Assembly: GCA_963768585.1 (NCBI GenBank)
Contig: CAVYIF010000018.1
Coordinates: 186,001-250,000 of the forward strand
Source of the DNA: CAVUNY01 sp963768585
Lineage (GTDB): Bacteria; Chloroflexota; Anaerolineae; Anaerolineales; Anaerolineaceae
Length of the DNA stretch: 64,000 bases
Direction of reading: 5' to 3'
The first letter of the stretch is position 1. Each line of letters begins with the position of its first letter. This document shows, one piece after another, positions 17,095 through 25,580 of this stretch. Both the position numbers and the translations under genes were made by a program. The notes under the pieces were generated by a model, which saw only the letters and a list, made by a program, of their open reading frames with translations, made no database searches and was not told where the DNA came from.

Positions 17095-18801
17095 ATGATG
17101 AACGAAGAAGATTCAATCGGTTATGTGGTAGGGGGCGGTCTCAAAGAAAACCTCAAGGTGCGACTGACGGTACCCCCGCAAGAAGTGCAGGAAGGCAGTT
17201 TCGTAGTCATCCACTCGACCGACTGGCAGTTTTATGGCCTGGTGACCGATCTCCAGTTGGGTGCAACCGATCCCCGCTTCGCGGATGAACAATCCGAAGC
17301 GCGCCTGCCCGCCGGGTTGGCCGGACTGCTTCACGGGCAAACCCTGTATACAAATTTAGAAGTTCTGACGGCTTTAATGCGTGAGACAGGCGCCGAACCC
17401 GGTGATCCCAATTTTAAAGAACGCATGGCAGCCTGGTCGTTAAAGTACCCTGACGGGACGCCCCCCCTGCTGCCGGTCAAGACTGTTCCCTCCCACCATG
17501 CCGCTGTACGGCGCGCGCACAAGGGCGATGTGGCAGATATCTTTGGCGACCCCGAAAAAAAAGGCCAGTTTATCATCGGGTACACCCGGGAACAGGGCCA
17601 CCCGGTCTGCATCGATCTGAAAAAATTCGTCCAGCGCTCCTCCGGGGTGTTTGGCGCGACCGGTACCGGCAAATCCTTCCTGACCCGCATCTTGCTGGCT
17701 GGATTAATCCATTACAACGAGGCTTCGGTGCTCGTTTTTGATATGCACAATGAATACGGCTACGACGACACCGCCTCCGACACAAACCTGCGCGTGGTGG
17801 GCTTGAAGACCAAATTCGCCTCCCGCGTGCGCATCGTCGGTCTGGGGCGCAGCAGTACGATCCGCGGTCAGCGCCCAGATTTCGACCTGGAAATCGCCGA
17901 AGCGGACTTAATGCCCTCCGACATTGAAATGCTGACGCGCGAACTTAATCTCAAAGAGACCACACCCACCAGCCTGGATGCCCTTTATCGTGATTTTGGC
18001 CGGAATTGGTTTCACGAATTCCGCAATATGACCCAGGGTGAGACGGTTGAAGATGAAGATGGAAAGAAAGTACCCGCCAACGGCAGCGTTGAATACTGGG
18101 CTCGCCAGGCGGGTGTCAACGAGATGGCAGTTTCCGCCCTGCACAGCAAATTGGGCAGATTGTATGAAAAAAAGTACATTGTGGAAAAACCGGCTGTCGA
18201 TTCACTGGGTGAAATCATCAAAGCCCTGGATGCGGGGCAGCATATCATCTTATCTTTTGATAAAAACGAGACCGATCTGGACTACCTGCTGGTATCCAAC
18301 CTGATCACTCGCCGCATCCGCGAAGCGTGGGAAAAACGAACCAATGACTTTCGAAGCCATGGTGCTAAGGAACCACGCCCGCTTGTGATCGTGGTAGAAG
18401 AAGCCCATAAGCTGCTCAATCGCGAAATGGCCGCCCAGACGGCTTTCAGCACCATCGCGCGCGAGATGCGCAAGTATTATGTCACCCTGCTGATCATCGA
18501 TCAGCGCCCTTCTCAGATCTACGATGAAGTCATGTCGCAGCTCGGCACGCGCATTTCCGGTTGGCTGGGTGACGAAAATGACATCCATGCGGTGCTTTCC
18601 GGCCTGGCGGGCCGGGACTCTCTGCGCGGTATGCTGGCCCGTTTGCAGCCCAAAGAGGAGGTTGTCCTCCTGGGTTGGGGCGTACCCATGCCCCTCCCGG
18701 TGCGTTCTCGCCGTTATGACGAGCGCTTCTGGGAGGATTTGCTCGGGTATGGGGCGAACAAACGCACCAAATCACAAATTTTGGGTGAATTGGGATTTTA
18801 A
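17095..18801 (+). CDS. herA: HerA-like DNA-translocase ATPase
   Basis: 568 residues from the paired ATGs at 17095/17098 behind GGAGGT; a frame extending upstream to 16834 overlaps the previous gene and is not used. Order: N-terminal HAS-barrel (about 1-90, with VIHSTDWQFYGLVTDLQ), then a RecA/FtsK-like ATPase with Walker A GATGTGKS, a DMHNEYGYDD segment, Walker B LVIVVEEAHK and a C-terminal IIDQRPSQI sensor region. HerA forms a hexamer that pumps DNA and stimulates NurA. The stop is one base from the stop of the converging PAP2-like gene. Confidence 0.9.
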   Translation: MMNEEDSIGYVVGGGLKENLKVRLTVPPQEVQEGSFVVIHSTDWQFYGLVTDLQLGATDPRFADEQSEARLPAGLAGLLHGQTLYTNLEVLTALMRETGAEPGDPNFKERMAAWSLKYPDGTPPLLPVKTVPSHHAAVRRAHKGDVADIFGDPEKKGQFIIGYTREQGHPVCIDLKKFVQRSSGVFGATGTGKSFLTRILLAGLIHYNEASVLVFDMHNEYGYDDTASDTNLRVVGLKTKFASRVRIVGLGRSSTIRGQRPDFDLEIAEADLMPSDIEMLTRELNLKETTPTSLDALYRDFGRNWFHEFRNMTQGETVEDEDGKKVPANGSVEYWARQAGVNEMAVSALHSKLGRLYEKKYIVEKPAVDSLGEIIKALDAGQHIILSFDKNETDLDYLLVSNLITRRIREAWEKRTNDFRSHGAKEPRPLVIVVEEAHKLLNREMAAQTAFSTIAREMRKYYVTLLIIDQRPSQIYDEVMSQLGTRISGWLGDENDIHAVLSGLAGRDSLRGMLARLQPKEEVVLLGWGVPMPLPVRSRRYDERFWEDLLGYGANKRTKSQILGELGF

Positions 18802-18802
18802 C

Positions 18803-19252
18803 CTAGCGCCAGACCAACCAGATTAATATAGTGAAGACCAGGCCAAATCCGGAACCTGCCATGACTTCACGCGGCGTGTGACCCAATACCTCCTTCAACT
18901 GGTCCTCTGATATCGGTTGGCCGGCAAAAAATTCGTTGATCAGTTTGTTGATCTTGGCGGCTTGCAGCCCGGCCTGGCGGCGAATTCCAGCCGCGTCATA
19001 CAACACCACGATCATCAAAGTAAACGCAATTGCAAAAGCCGGGGTATTAAACCCGGAGTACAATCCTACCGCCAGCATGGTGGAAGTGACCAGCGCAGAG
19101 TGCTGGCTGGGCATACCCCCTGAACTAAACCATAAGGCCCAGTTCCACTGCCGGGTTTCCCAATATTCGATCGGCACCTTCATTAAACCCGCCAGTAACC
19201 AGGTCAAGAAGGTGGTGACCAGGATCTGGTTGGAAAATATCTGCTGCATCAT
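18803..19252 (-). CDS. Divergent PAP2 family membrane protein (DUF212)
   Basis: 149 residues, four hydrophobic segments, with the family signature SGGMPSQHSA (remnant of the PAP2 phosphatase motif) and YDAAGIRRQAGLQA, then LGHTPREVMAG. Members such as YuiD are membrane proteins of uncertain activity, probably related to lipid-phosphate phosphatases. It is the last gene of a minus-strand run, six bases after xseB. Confidence 0.88.
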   Translation of the reverse strand: MMQQIFSNQILVTTFLTWLLAGLMKVPIEYWETRQWNWALWFSSGGMPSQHSALVTSTMLAVGLYSGFNTPAFAIAFTLMIVVLYDAAGIRRQAGLQAAKINKLINEFFAGQPISEDQLKEVLGHTPREVMAGSGFGLVFTILIWLVWR

Positions 19253-19258
19253 GCCGCT

Positions 19259-19543
19259 TTATTCCCCAGCCAGCTGGTCCAATTCTTCGCCACTTAATTG
19301 CCGGATCTTTAATTCAGCCTGGTCAAGCAGCACCGAACATCGTTTTGCCAGGGATTGCCCGCGTTCGTATAAAACTAAAGTTTGCGCCAGTGCAGGAGGG
19401 TTTTCCTCCAACTGCCGGGTAATCTCTTCAAGTTCGGCCAGAGCCTGTTCGTATGTCATTTCATCTGCCGGGATCTCTTTTTGACCCATCCATTCCTCCG
19501 CAATTAATCCAACCAGTTTTTTGGCTGGAGATTTATTCGCCAT
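19259..19543 (-). CDS. xseB: Exodeoxyribonuclease VII small subunit
   Basis: 94 residues with the XseB core TYEQALAELEEITRQLEE and a LYERGQSLAKRC helix pair. It is preceded by about 25 extra N-terminal residues compared with the usual 60-80. XseB binds XseA to form the cytoplasmic exonuclease that degrades ssDNA to oligonucleotides. The gene overlaps xseA by 11 bases. Confidence 0.9.
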   Translation of the reverse strand: MANKSPAKKLVGLIAEEWMGQKEIPADEMTYEQALAELEEITRQLEENPPALAQTLVLYERGQSLAKRCSVLLDQAELKIRQLSGEELDQLAGE

Positions 19544-20768
19544 CTTGATGAATTTTTATCCATTCCACCCTGGCGCCCACCTCGCCATCCACCATCCCGA
19601 GGTTGACCTCCTGGCCGGCTGCCAGTTGGGCAGCCCGCCGCACCAGCGTCCCATCCGTCGTTTGCACCAGCGCGTACCCGCGTTGTAAAACGGCCTGCGG
19701 GTTCAAAGCCGCCAGCCGGGCAATCGCTCCGGTCTGGTGTGCCCGGCGCAGGATCAGGTTCCCTGCCGCACTGCGGCCCAGGCGTGCGCCGAACTCATCA
19801 ATCCGCTGGCGCTCATTGCGCACGCGCCAATCCGGTGAAGCTCGGTCCAGCCGTCTGGCAAACTCATCCAACCTCAGACGGGCCGTTTCCACGGCATCTT
19901 CTCCGGCAGTCTCTAATCGATTCTGAACATCGATCAAATTCAGGCGCATGTCAGCCACATCCGGGGTTACAAGAACGGCTGCCCCGGTCGGCGTAGGTGC
20001 GCGCCGGTCGGCGGCAAAATCCGAAAGCGTAAAATCTGTCTCGTGACCAACGCCGCTGACCACCGGTATCGCCGAAGCTGCCACTGCCCGCACTACAACT
20101 TCGTCATTAAACGCCCACAAGTCCTCCAGCGACCCGCCGCCCCGCGCGACCAGGATCACATCCACATCTCCCAGCCGGTTCAGCGCGCCAATTCCGCGCA
20201 CAATTTCCCCGGGCGCATTGTCGCCCTGAACGGCGGCCGGCGCCAGCACCACCTCAGCCAGGGGATAGCGCCGCTGCAAGGTATTCAGCATATCCTGTAA
20301 GGCAGCCCCGGTCGGCGAGGTAACGATACCAATCCGGTGTGGGCGCTCGGGCAGCGCTCGCTTGCGCTCCTCATCAAACAAACCCTCGGATTCAAGCCGC
20401 GCTTTTAACCTGAGGAATTCCTGGTACAGCTTGCCTTCCCCCGCCGGGCGCACCGCATCGATGTACAGCTGGTATGCGCCATCCCGCTCGTAAACTCCAA
20501 TCTGACCGTGGGCCTCGACCGCCTGCCCATTGCTCAAGTTTACCGCCAAGCGCAGCATGGTACTGCGCCATATCACGCAGCGCAGTGCGGCGCCCGCATC
20601 CTTTAAAGTCAGATAGACATGCCCGGAACTGGGCCGCGAGAGATTAGAAATTTCTCCGACAACCCATAAATCGCGTAGAATCTCGTCGCTCTCCAGCAGT
20701 TCGCGCAGATAGCGCGTCAGGTCGCTGACAGACAGAGAACGGTTAAACAAACCCGGCTGGTCAAACAT
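19533..20768 (-). CDS. xseA: Exodeoxyribonuclease VII large subunit
   Basis: 411 residues, typical length. The N-terminal OB-fold (SVSDLTRYLRELLESDE, WVVGEISNLSRPSSGHVYLTL) is followed by the catalytic domain with IGIVTSPTGAA, a VARGGGSLEDLWAFND segment and the SGVGHETDFT motif, then the coiled C-terminal part and the final VLQRGYALVQ repeat. It partners XseB, encoded downstream. Confidence 0.95.
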   Translation of the reverse strand: MFDQPGLFNRSLSVSDLTRYLRELLESDEILRDLWVVGEISNLSRPSSGHVYLTLKDAGAALRCVIWRSTMLRLAVNLSNGQAVEAHGQIGVYERDGAYQLYIDAVRPAGEGKLYQEFLRLKARLESEGLFDEERKRALPERPHRIGIVTSPTGAALQDMLNTLQRRYPLAEVVLAPAAVQGDNAPGEIVRGIGALNRLGDVDVILVARGGGSLEDLWAFNDEVVVRAVAASAIPVVSGVGHETDFTLSDFAADRRAPTPTGAAVLVTPDVADMRLNLIDVQNRLETAGEDAVETARLRLDEFARRLDRASPDWRVRNERQRIDEFGARLGRSAAGNLILRRAHQTGAIARLAALNPQAVLQRGYALVQTTDGTLVRRAAQLAAGQEVNLGMVDGEVGARVEWIKIHQDGE

Positions 20769-20784
20769 TCGTTACAACCTTCCT

Positions 20785-21498
20785 TCAATCATATTCGCTT
20801 GCCCGCAGCAAGTTGCTTGCAACACCCGGTTCAAAATGCAAATATTCTTCAGTCGCCTGTTCAAGATGGCTGTAGTACCCGCGGTAATAGGGAGGCAGCA
20901 TTGCAGCAATTTGGAACATGATCTCGTCGGCAATTTTCTGGCTGTTTTCTTTATTCATGCGCTCGCCGTGCAGATCAACTTTAAATGGGTTGCCGACCCG
21001 CAGGTAGAAATCTGTTCGTTTAAGGTGCTTCAAGTTATCCCACATTTTTTCGCCGCCAAAATGAGCAAACGGCATGACCGGCGCTCCGCTGCGAACTGCC
21101 AGAAGGGCCACCCCGGCCCGGCTTTGCTGTAGTTTCCCGTCGTAGCTGCGCGTCCCTTCCGGCGCAACCGCCAGAATATAACCTTCTTTCAAACGTTCCA
21201 TGCTCAGTTTCATCGCATTCATATCCCCTTCACCGCGCCGCACCGGCACGATCCGGTAAACCCAATACAGCAAGCGTAAAATGGGGTTTCGCCAGGCTTC
21301 GATTTTTGCCATCCCCGTTACCCGGCGCGGGTAAAGGTGTGAAAGCATGATCGGCACTTCTAGCGATGTCGCATGGTTGCCTGGGACAATGACCGGTCCC
21401 CTGGCAGGCACTTTTGCCAATTCAGCATCGTGGATCCGGCAAGGTATACCGACCAGCACCCTTTGGACCAGCATGGCAACAGGTTCCAGGGGGTTCAA
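20785..21498 (-). CDS. 1-acyl-sn-glycerol-3-phosphate acyltransferase-like
   Basis: 237 residues of the PlsC family, which makes phosphatidic acid at the membrane from acyl-ACP or acyl-CoA and lysophosphatidate. Motif I is VPGNHATSLEVP: the usual NHxxxxD catalytic dyad has Glu in place of Asp, an uncommon variant. Motif III is intact as VAPEGTRSYDG. The gene overlaps the upstream lipid-kinase gene by four bases and precedes xseA by 16, so the two lipid genes are expressed together. Confidence 0.85.
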   Translation of the reverse strand: MNPLEPVAMLVQRVLVGIPCRIHDAELAKVPARGPVIVPGNHATSLEVPIMLSHLYPRRVTGMAKIEAWRNPILRLLYWVYRIVPVRRGEGDMNAMKLSMERLKEGYILAVAPEGTRSYDGKLQQSRAGVALLAVRSGAPVMPFAHFGGEKMWDNLKHLKRTDFYLRVGNPFKVDLHGERMNKENSQKIADEIMFQIAAMLPPYYRGYYSHLEQATEEYLHFEPGVASNLLRASEYD

Positions 21499-22430
21499 CT
21501 TTCCTCCTTCGGATTCAAAACCAGATCAATCGTGTGAGGCAGCACTTCCATCTCCAGACAATTGGCATCCAGAGCCATCATTTCGCCATCGGCATGAGCG
21601 GGCAGTGAGCCATTTAATGCAGTGACCGTCACATGACGCGAGCGCCTGAATTGAATTGCCGGGTGACCTTTTTGATTCCCGCGCATGAAACGCAGCATGA
21701 TCTTGAAGATTTCAAAACGGTTTACATCTCCCGCGATGCACAAATCAAAATACCCATCGTTTGAAAGCGATTCGGGCGTCATATAAAAACCGCCTCCCAT
21801 CCGCCTTCCGTTCATAATCGAAACCATTAAAGATGGTTGAGTGATGGTTTCATCATCAAGCTCGATGCGTATTTTGGGGGCATGGTAATACAGCATGATC
21901 GTCTTTAACGCGGCAATCAGGTAGGAAACAAACCCGCTCAACGGGGCTAACTTCACCGATTCAAAACCGACCACGGCATCAAATCCGATCCCCACGCCAT
22001 TGCCAAAAATCCGCCCTTGCGGGAACAAACCACCCTTCAACCGGCCCACATCCACCGGGTGTGTCTTACCTACAGCCAGAGCATGGATGGACTCTTCCAG
22101 AGAAAGCGGGATACCCATACTGTAAGCAAAATCGTTGCCGCGGCCTACGGATAAGACACCCAGTGCCGGATTTCCCATGCCAGCCTCTTGCGCCTGGAGC
22201 AGCCCATTAAGCACTTCATTAATCGTACCATCTCCACCCGCTGCGACCACATAATCATAACCTTGAGACACCGCCTGACGGGTTAACTCGACCGCATGCC
22301 AGGGTCTTTCTGTAATTTCCAGAGAAAAATCGAGCTGGTTAAGGTTCATCAGGCGTTTGATGATCGGAATCATCCGGGTGCCCTTACCTCGGCCGGAAGT
22401 TGGATTGGCAACAATAAAGGTTCGTGGCAT
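21495..22430 (-). CDS. Diacylglycerol kinase family lipid kinase (YegS/BmrU type)
   Basis: 311 residues. N-terminal NPTSGRGKG (nucleotide loop) and the diagnostic GGDGTINEVLNG motif define the DAGK catalytic domain, followed by LSVGRGNDFA and a beta-rich C-terminal half with HADGEMM. These cytoplasmic enzymes phosphorylate diacylglycerol or related lipids with ATP. The coupling to an acyltransferase gene suggests phosphatidic-acid turnover. A 261-base gap lies upstream, in which I see no gene. Confidence 0.9.
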   Translation of the reverse strand: MPRTFIVANPTSGRGKGTRMIPIIKRLMNLNQLDFSLEITERPWHAVELTRQAVSQGYDYVVAAGGDGTINEVLNGLLQAQEAGMGNPALGVLSVGRGNDFAYSMGIPLSLEESIHALAVGKTHPVDVGRLKGGLFPQGRIFGNGVGIGFDAVVGFESVKLAPLSGFVSYLIAALKTIMLYYHAPKIRIELDDETITQPSLMVSIMNGRRMGGGFYMTPESLSNDGYFDLCIAGDVNRFEIFKIMLRFMRGNQKGHPAIQFRRSRHVTVTALNGSLPAHADGEMMALDANCLEMEVLPHTIDLVLNPKEES

Positions 22431-22691
22431 TTATTTATCCGATAAATTTGATGGGTACCACGGTCGATCCGGGAATTGGATTACCAAGTTTCCATTCTAG
22501 CCAACTCCTCAACTCAGGTCAAGCACATGCCACGCTGCGTTGTATTTTTTTTCAGGAGAAAACTTTCCTCGCATAGAATTTTTTCTATAACCGCACCCGA
22601 TTTTAATATTAGCTATTCCCCAAACCAGTTACAATATAAGTGCGTTTTGGTATTGCCTGTTTATACAGCATTGGGTTGAATAGGAGGAATC

Positions 22692-23210
22692 ATGGACCCG
22701 TCTCGTAAGGCTTCCCTTGCTTTTGGAATTTTGCTGATTGCCTTTGGCGCCATCTTGTTTCTTTTATCGCTGATCCCAGGTGATTGGATTAGCCAGGCCT
22801 GGCCGGTGATCTTTTTCCTGATCGCGGCAGGGTTTTTCCTGCCGGCTTACCTCTGGCCAGAGTCTCGCACCGGGTTGGCTGCCCTTTTCATTCCGGGTGG
22901 TGTCTTCCTTTCTCTGGGACTGATTTTTATCTATTCGACTCTCACCCAGGATTGGGTCGTCTGGGCGTATGCCTGGCTGCTGATCGTGGCTGGGGTTGGC
23001 CTGGGAATCCTCCTGGCATCTATAGTGGGCGGTTGGGGAAAAAACTCTTTCTGGGCAGGAGTCTGGATGACGGCCATTTCCGCCGGCATTTTTGGTTTAT
23101 TAGCCACGCTGTTTGGCACACCGGTCATCAAAATCATCGGCGCGGTGCTGATCATCCTGGTCGGTTTATTTTTCTTGCTGCGTGCCTTTCGGAAACAGCA
23201 GCCCAATTGA
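22692..23210 (+). CDS. Small multi-pass membrane protein of unknown function
   Basis: 172 residues, almost entirely hydrophobic, with five or six predicted membrane segments and a short basic C-terminus (LRAFRKQQPN). The first segments (AFGILLIAFGAILFLLSLIP, then WPVIFFLIAAGFFLP) resemble the N-terminal part of LiaF/DUF5668-type proteins. No catalytic residue is apparent. The ribosome site is strong (TAGGAGG). It precedes the cobalamin riboswitch but is a separate unit. Confidence 0.6.
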   Translation: MDPSRKASLAFGILLIAFGAILFLLSLIPGDWISQAWPVIFFLIAAGFFLPAYLWPESRTGLAALFIPGGVFLSLGLIFIYSTLTQDWVVWAYAWLLIVAGVGLGILLASIVGGWGKNSFWAGVWMTAISAGIFGLLATLFGTPVIKIIGAVLIILVGLFFLLRAFRKQQPN

Positions 23211-23269
23211 TGCCCCTCCCTGACTTGACGATTTTCAGGCATAAGACTAAAATCATAATCAGGTAAATA

Positions 23270-23478
23270 GCCAACAGGGTGCCTTTTCCCCCGGATGGGG
23301 AGGCTTAAAGGCGAAACCGGTTCAAGTCCGGTGCTGTCGCGCAACTGTGAGGAGGTTACAACCTCCAAGCCAGGTCGCCCGCCCCAAGGCGTTTTCCACA
23401 ACCTCGCGCAAAAGGAGGTGGGAACCAGATGCTGTGTATTTATGGCCCACTCCCTGTCGTTCGCGACAGGGCTTTTTA
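23270..23478 (+). ncRNA. Cobalamin riboswitch with terminator
   Basis: The core reads ACAGGGTGCCTTT, then GGCTTAAAGGCGAAACCGG, then the conserved GCTGTCGCGCAACTGTGAG, a GGAGGTT/AACCTCC stem, and AAGCCAGGTCGCCCGCC. These are the hallmark segments of the B12 aptamer, ending near 23385. A second stem region (ACCTCGCGCAAAAGGAGGT) follows. Then comes an intrinsic terminator at 23452-23478: CCCTGTCG, UUCG loop, CGACAGGG and a CTTTTTATTT tail. High cobalamin should end transcription here and shut off the btuFCD genes that start at 23618. Confidence 0.9.
23452..23478 (+). terminator. Riboswitch expression-platform terminator
   Basis: An eight-base GC-rich stem capped by an extra-stable UUCG tetraloop and followed by five T residues, located 140 bases before btuF. 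It is the likely ligand-controlled stop. Confidence 0.8.
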
Positions 23479-23617
23479 TTTCAAGGGACCCCAGTCCAGG
23501 GTTTGCTCGAAAACGAGCAGATATTTGGCAAAGATTCACGCAGCTGGTAAAAACTCAATTCAACCGAACCCAGCTAAAGATTGAATCTGCGAACAAACAA
23601 AAACCTGGAGAATATTC

Positions 23618-24547
23618 ATGAAACGCTTTTTATTTGCCTTACTTACAATCGTACTCGTTTTGTCGGCATGTGCCCCGGCTGCAACGCCTGTTCCCACAGC
23701 CACCTCAGATCCGGCAATCACCCTCACCGATGGATTGGGCCGTCAGGTAATCCTGGCTGCTCCTGCCCAAAAAATCATCTCATTGGCGCCTTCCAACACT
23801 GAAATTTTATACGCCATCGGCGCAGGCGGTGCGATGATTGGCCGCGACGACCTCTCCGATTATCCAGAAGAGGCCAAGAATTTGCCATCCGTGGGCGGAA
23901 ATATGGGCAGTTACAACCTGGAAGAGATTGCCAAACTCCAACCGGACCTGGTTTTGGCTTCTGAACTCAACACCCCGGAACAAATTAAATCACTGGAAGA
24001 TCTGAAGATCACCGTTTTTATGCTTACCAATCCAACAAAATTTGAAGGCCTTTACCAGAATCTGGAGACGACCGGCATCCTGACCGGGCACCAGTCTGAA
24101 GCTGCCAAACTGAGCGCCGATCTTCAAGCCCGTCAAAAAGCGGTTACAGATGCCCTGGCGGGTATCAGTGACCGGCCCAAGGTTTTTTACGAACTGGATG
24201 CTTCCGATCCCGCCAAACCCTACACCGTCGGCCCCAATACTTTTATTGATATCCTGATCTCCATGGCCGGCGGGGCCAACATCGGGGCCAACCTCAAGGG
24301 CGACTATCCCCAGATCAGCCAGGAAGAACTGCTGGCCCAGGATCCCGATATCATCCTGCTGGGCGATGCTGCTTACGGCACCACCCCCGAACAGGTTGCC
24401 ACCCGTCCTGGCTGGTCGGTGATCAAAGCAGTAAAAGCCAACCAGGTATTCGCCGTCGACGATAACCTGGTCTCGCGCCCGGGTCCGCGCCTGATCGATG
24501 GTTTGGAGAGCCTGGCAAAGGCGATCCATCCCGAGGCATTCAAATAG
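23618..24547 (+). CDS. btuF: Cobalamin ABC transporter substrate-binding lipoprotein
   Basis: 309 residues. Lipoprotein signal (VLSAC lipobox, Cys about 18), then a type III periplasmic-binding fold: ITLTDGLGRQV, KIISLAPSNTEILYAIGAG, LQPDLVLAS and a single long linking helix. This fold binds corrinoids, haem or siderophores. The cobalamin riboswitch directly upstream makes B12 or cobinamide the likely ligand. It delivers ligand to the permease encoded next (start two bases after this stop). Confidence 0.9.
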   Translation: MKRFLFALLTIVLVLSACAPAATPVPTATSDPAITLTDGLGRQVILAAPAQKIISLAPSNTEILYAIGAGGAMIGRDDLSDYPEEAKNLPSVGGNMGSYNLEEIAKLQPDLVLASELNTPEQIKSLEDLKITVFMLTNPTKFEGLYQNLETTGILTGHQSEAAKLSADLQARQKAVTDALAGISDRPKVFYELDASDPAKPYTVGPNTFIDILISMAGGANIGANLKGDYPQISQEELLAQDPDIILLGDAAYGTTPEQVATRPGWSVIKAVKANQVFAVDDNLVSRPGPRLIDGLESLAKAIHPEAFK

Positions 24548-24548
24548 G

Positions 24549-25577
24549 ATGACTCGCGCTGCCCGCCCCTACCTGATCAACATGGCGCTGCTGATTGCAG
24601 CACTGTTGTTCAGCGTGGGGGTGGGCAGTGTTTTCATCTCACCCGATGTCTTGCTGCAGGTAATTTTCGGGCGTTTCACCGGGCAACCCCTTCCAGCGGA
24701 TATTTCTCCCGCCTTTACAATCATCTTGTTTGATCTGCGCCTGCCGCGAACCATCCTCGTGGCCATCACCGGGTCGGCCCTGGCTGGCAGTGGTGCCGCG
24801 TACCAGGGAATTTTCCGCAACCCACTGGCAGATCCTTACTTGATCGGCGTGGCTTCCGGGGCGGGGTTAGGCGCAGTCATCGCCATGGGTATCCGCTGGG
24901 CCTATACGGGCCTGGGATTAATGGCAGTCCCATTGGCGGCTTTCAGCGGTGCACTGCTGACGGTGTTCCTGGTCTATATGTTGGCCCGGGTTGGGCGCAC
25001 AGTGCCCACCACCAACTTAATTTTGGCCGGGGTGGCCGTGAGTTCATTTGCCACCGCCATGACCTCGTTCCTCATGTTGAATTCCACCGGCGAATTGCGC
25101 CGGGCCATCGTCTGGTTGTTAGGTGGATCCACCCTGAGCGGATGGCAGCCGGTTATCGCCATTCTGCCCTATGTCGTGCTCGGGTTGGGTGCCTTACTCA
25201 CCACCGGACATGCCCTGAATGTGCTCCAGTTTGGCGACGAACAGGCCCAGCAGTTGGGCCTTCCGGTTGAACGTACCCGCCGCCTGATCGTTCTCATCGC
25301 CACCTTGACCACCGCTGCCGCCGTTTCATTTTCGGGCGTGATCGGTTTTGCCGGGCTGGTCGTCCCGCACCTGGTGCGCATTGTTTGGGGCAGTGATTAC
25401 CGGCGCTTGCTGCCATTGTGCATCCTCGCCGGAGCCAGCTTCTTGCTGGTCGCTGATATCCTCGCTCGCGTGGTGATGGCTCCCCAGGAACTGCCTGTGG
25501 GAGTGATCACGGCTCTGGCTGGGGCACCTTTTTTTCTCTGGGTTCTGCGCCGGTCCAAACAGCAAAATTTTTGGTGA
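24549..25577 (+). CDS. btuC: Cobalamin ABC transporter permease (FecCD family)
   Basis: 342 residues from the ATG at 24549; earlier in-frame starts overlap btuF. About ten membrane helices of the FecCD/BtuC fold, with family motifs LRLPRTILVAITGSALAGSG, IFRNPLADPYLIGVASGAGL and the cytoplasmic GVIGFAGLVVPHLVR loop that couples to the ATPase. It works as a homodimer with the BtuD-like ATPase. Confidence 0.93.
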   Translation: MTRAARPYLINMALLIAALLFSVGVGSVFISPDVLLQVIFGRFTGQPLPADISPAFTIILFDLRLPRTILVAITGSALAGSGAAYQGIFRNPLADPYLIGVASGAGLGAVIAMGIRWAYTGLGLMAVPLAAFSGALLTVFLVYMLARVGRTVPTTNLILAGVAVSSFATAMTSFLMLNSTGELRRAIVWLLGGSTLSGWQPVIAILPYVVLGLGALLTTGHALNVLQFGDEQAQQLGLPVERTRRLIVLIATLTTAAAVSFSGVIGFAGLVVPHLVRIVWGSDYRRLLPLCILAGASFLLVADILARVVMAPQELPVGVITALAGAPFFLWVLRRSKQQNFW

Positions 25578-25580
25578 AAT

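Noticed and set aside
15288..18801. HerA-based anti-phage defence island
   Set aside because: No Sir2, DUF4297 or other effector and no mobile-element context; NurA partner points to DNA repair.
23318..23332. tRNA-like T-arm (CCGGTTCAAGTCCGG)
   Set aside because: It lies inside the conserved core of the cobalamin riboswitch and no acceptor or anticodon stem surrounds it.
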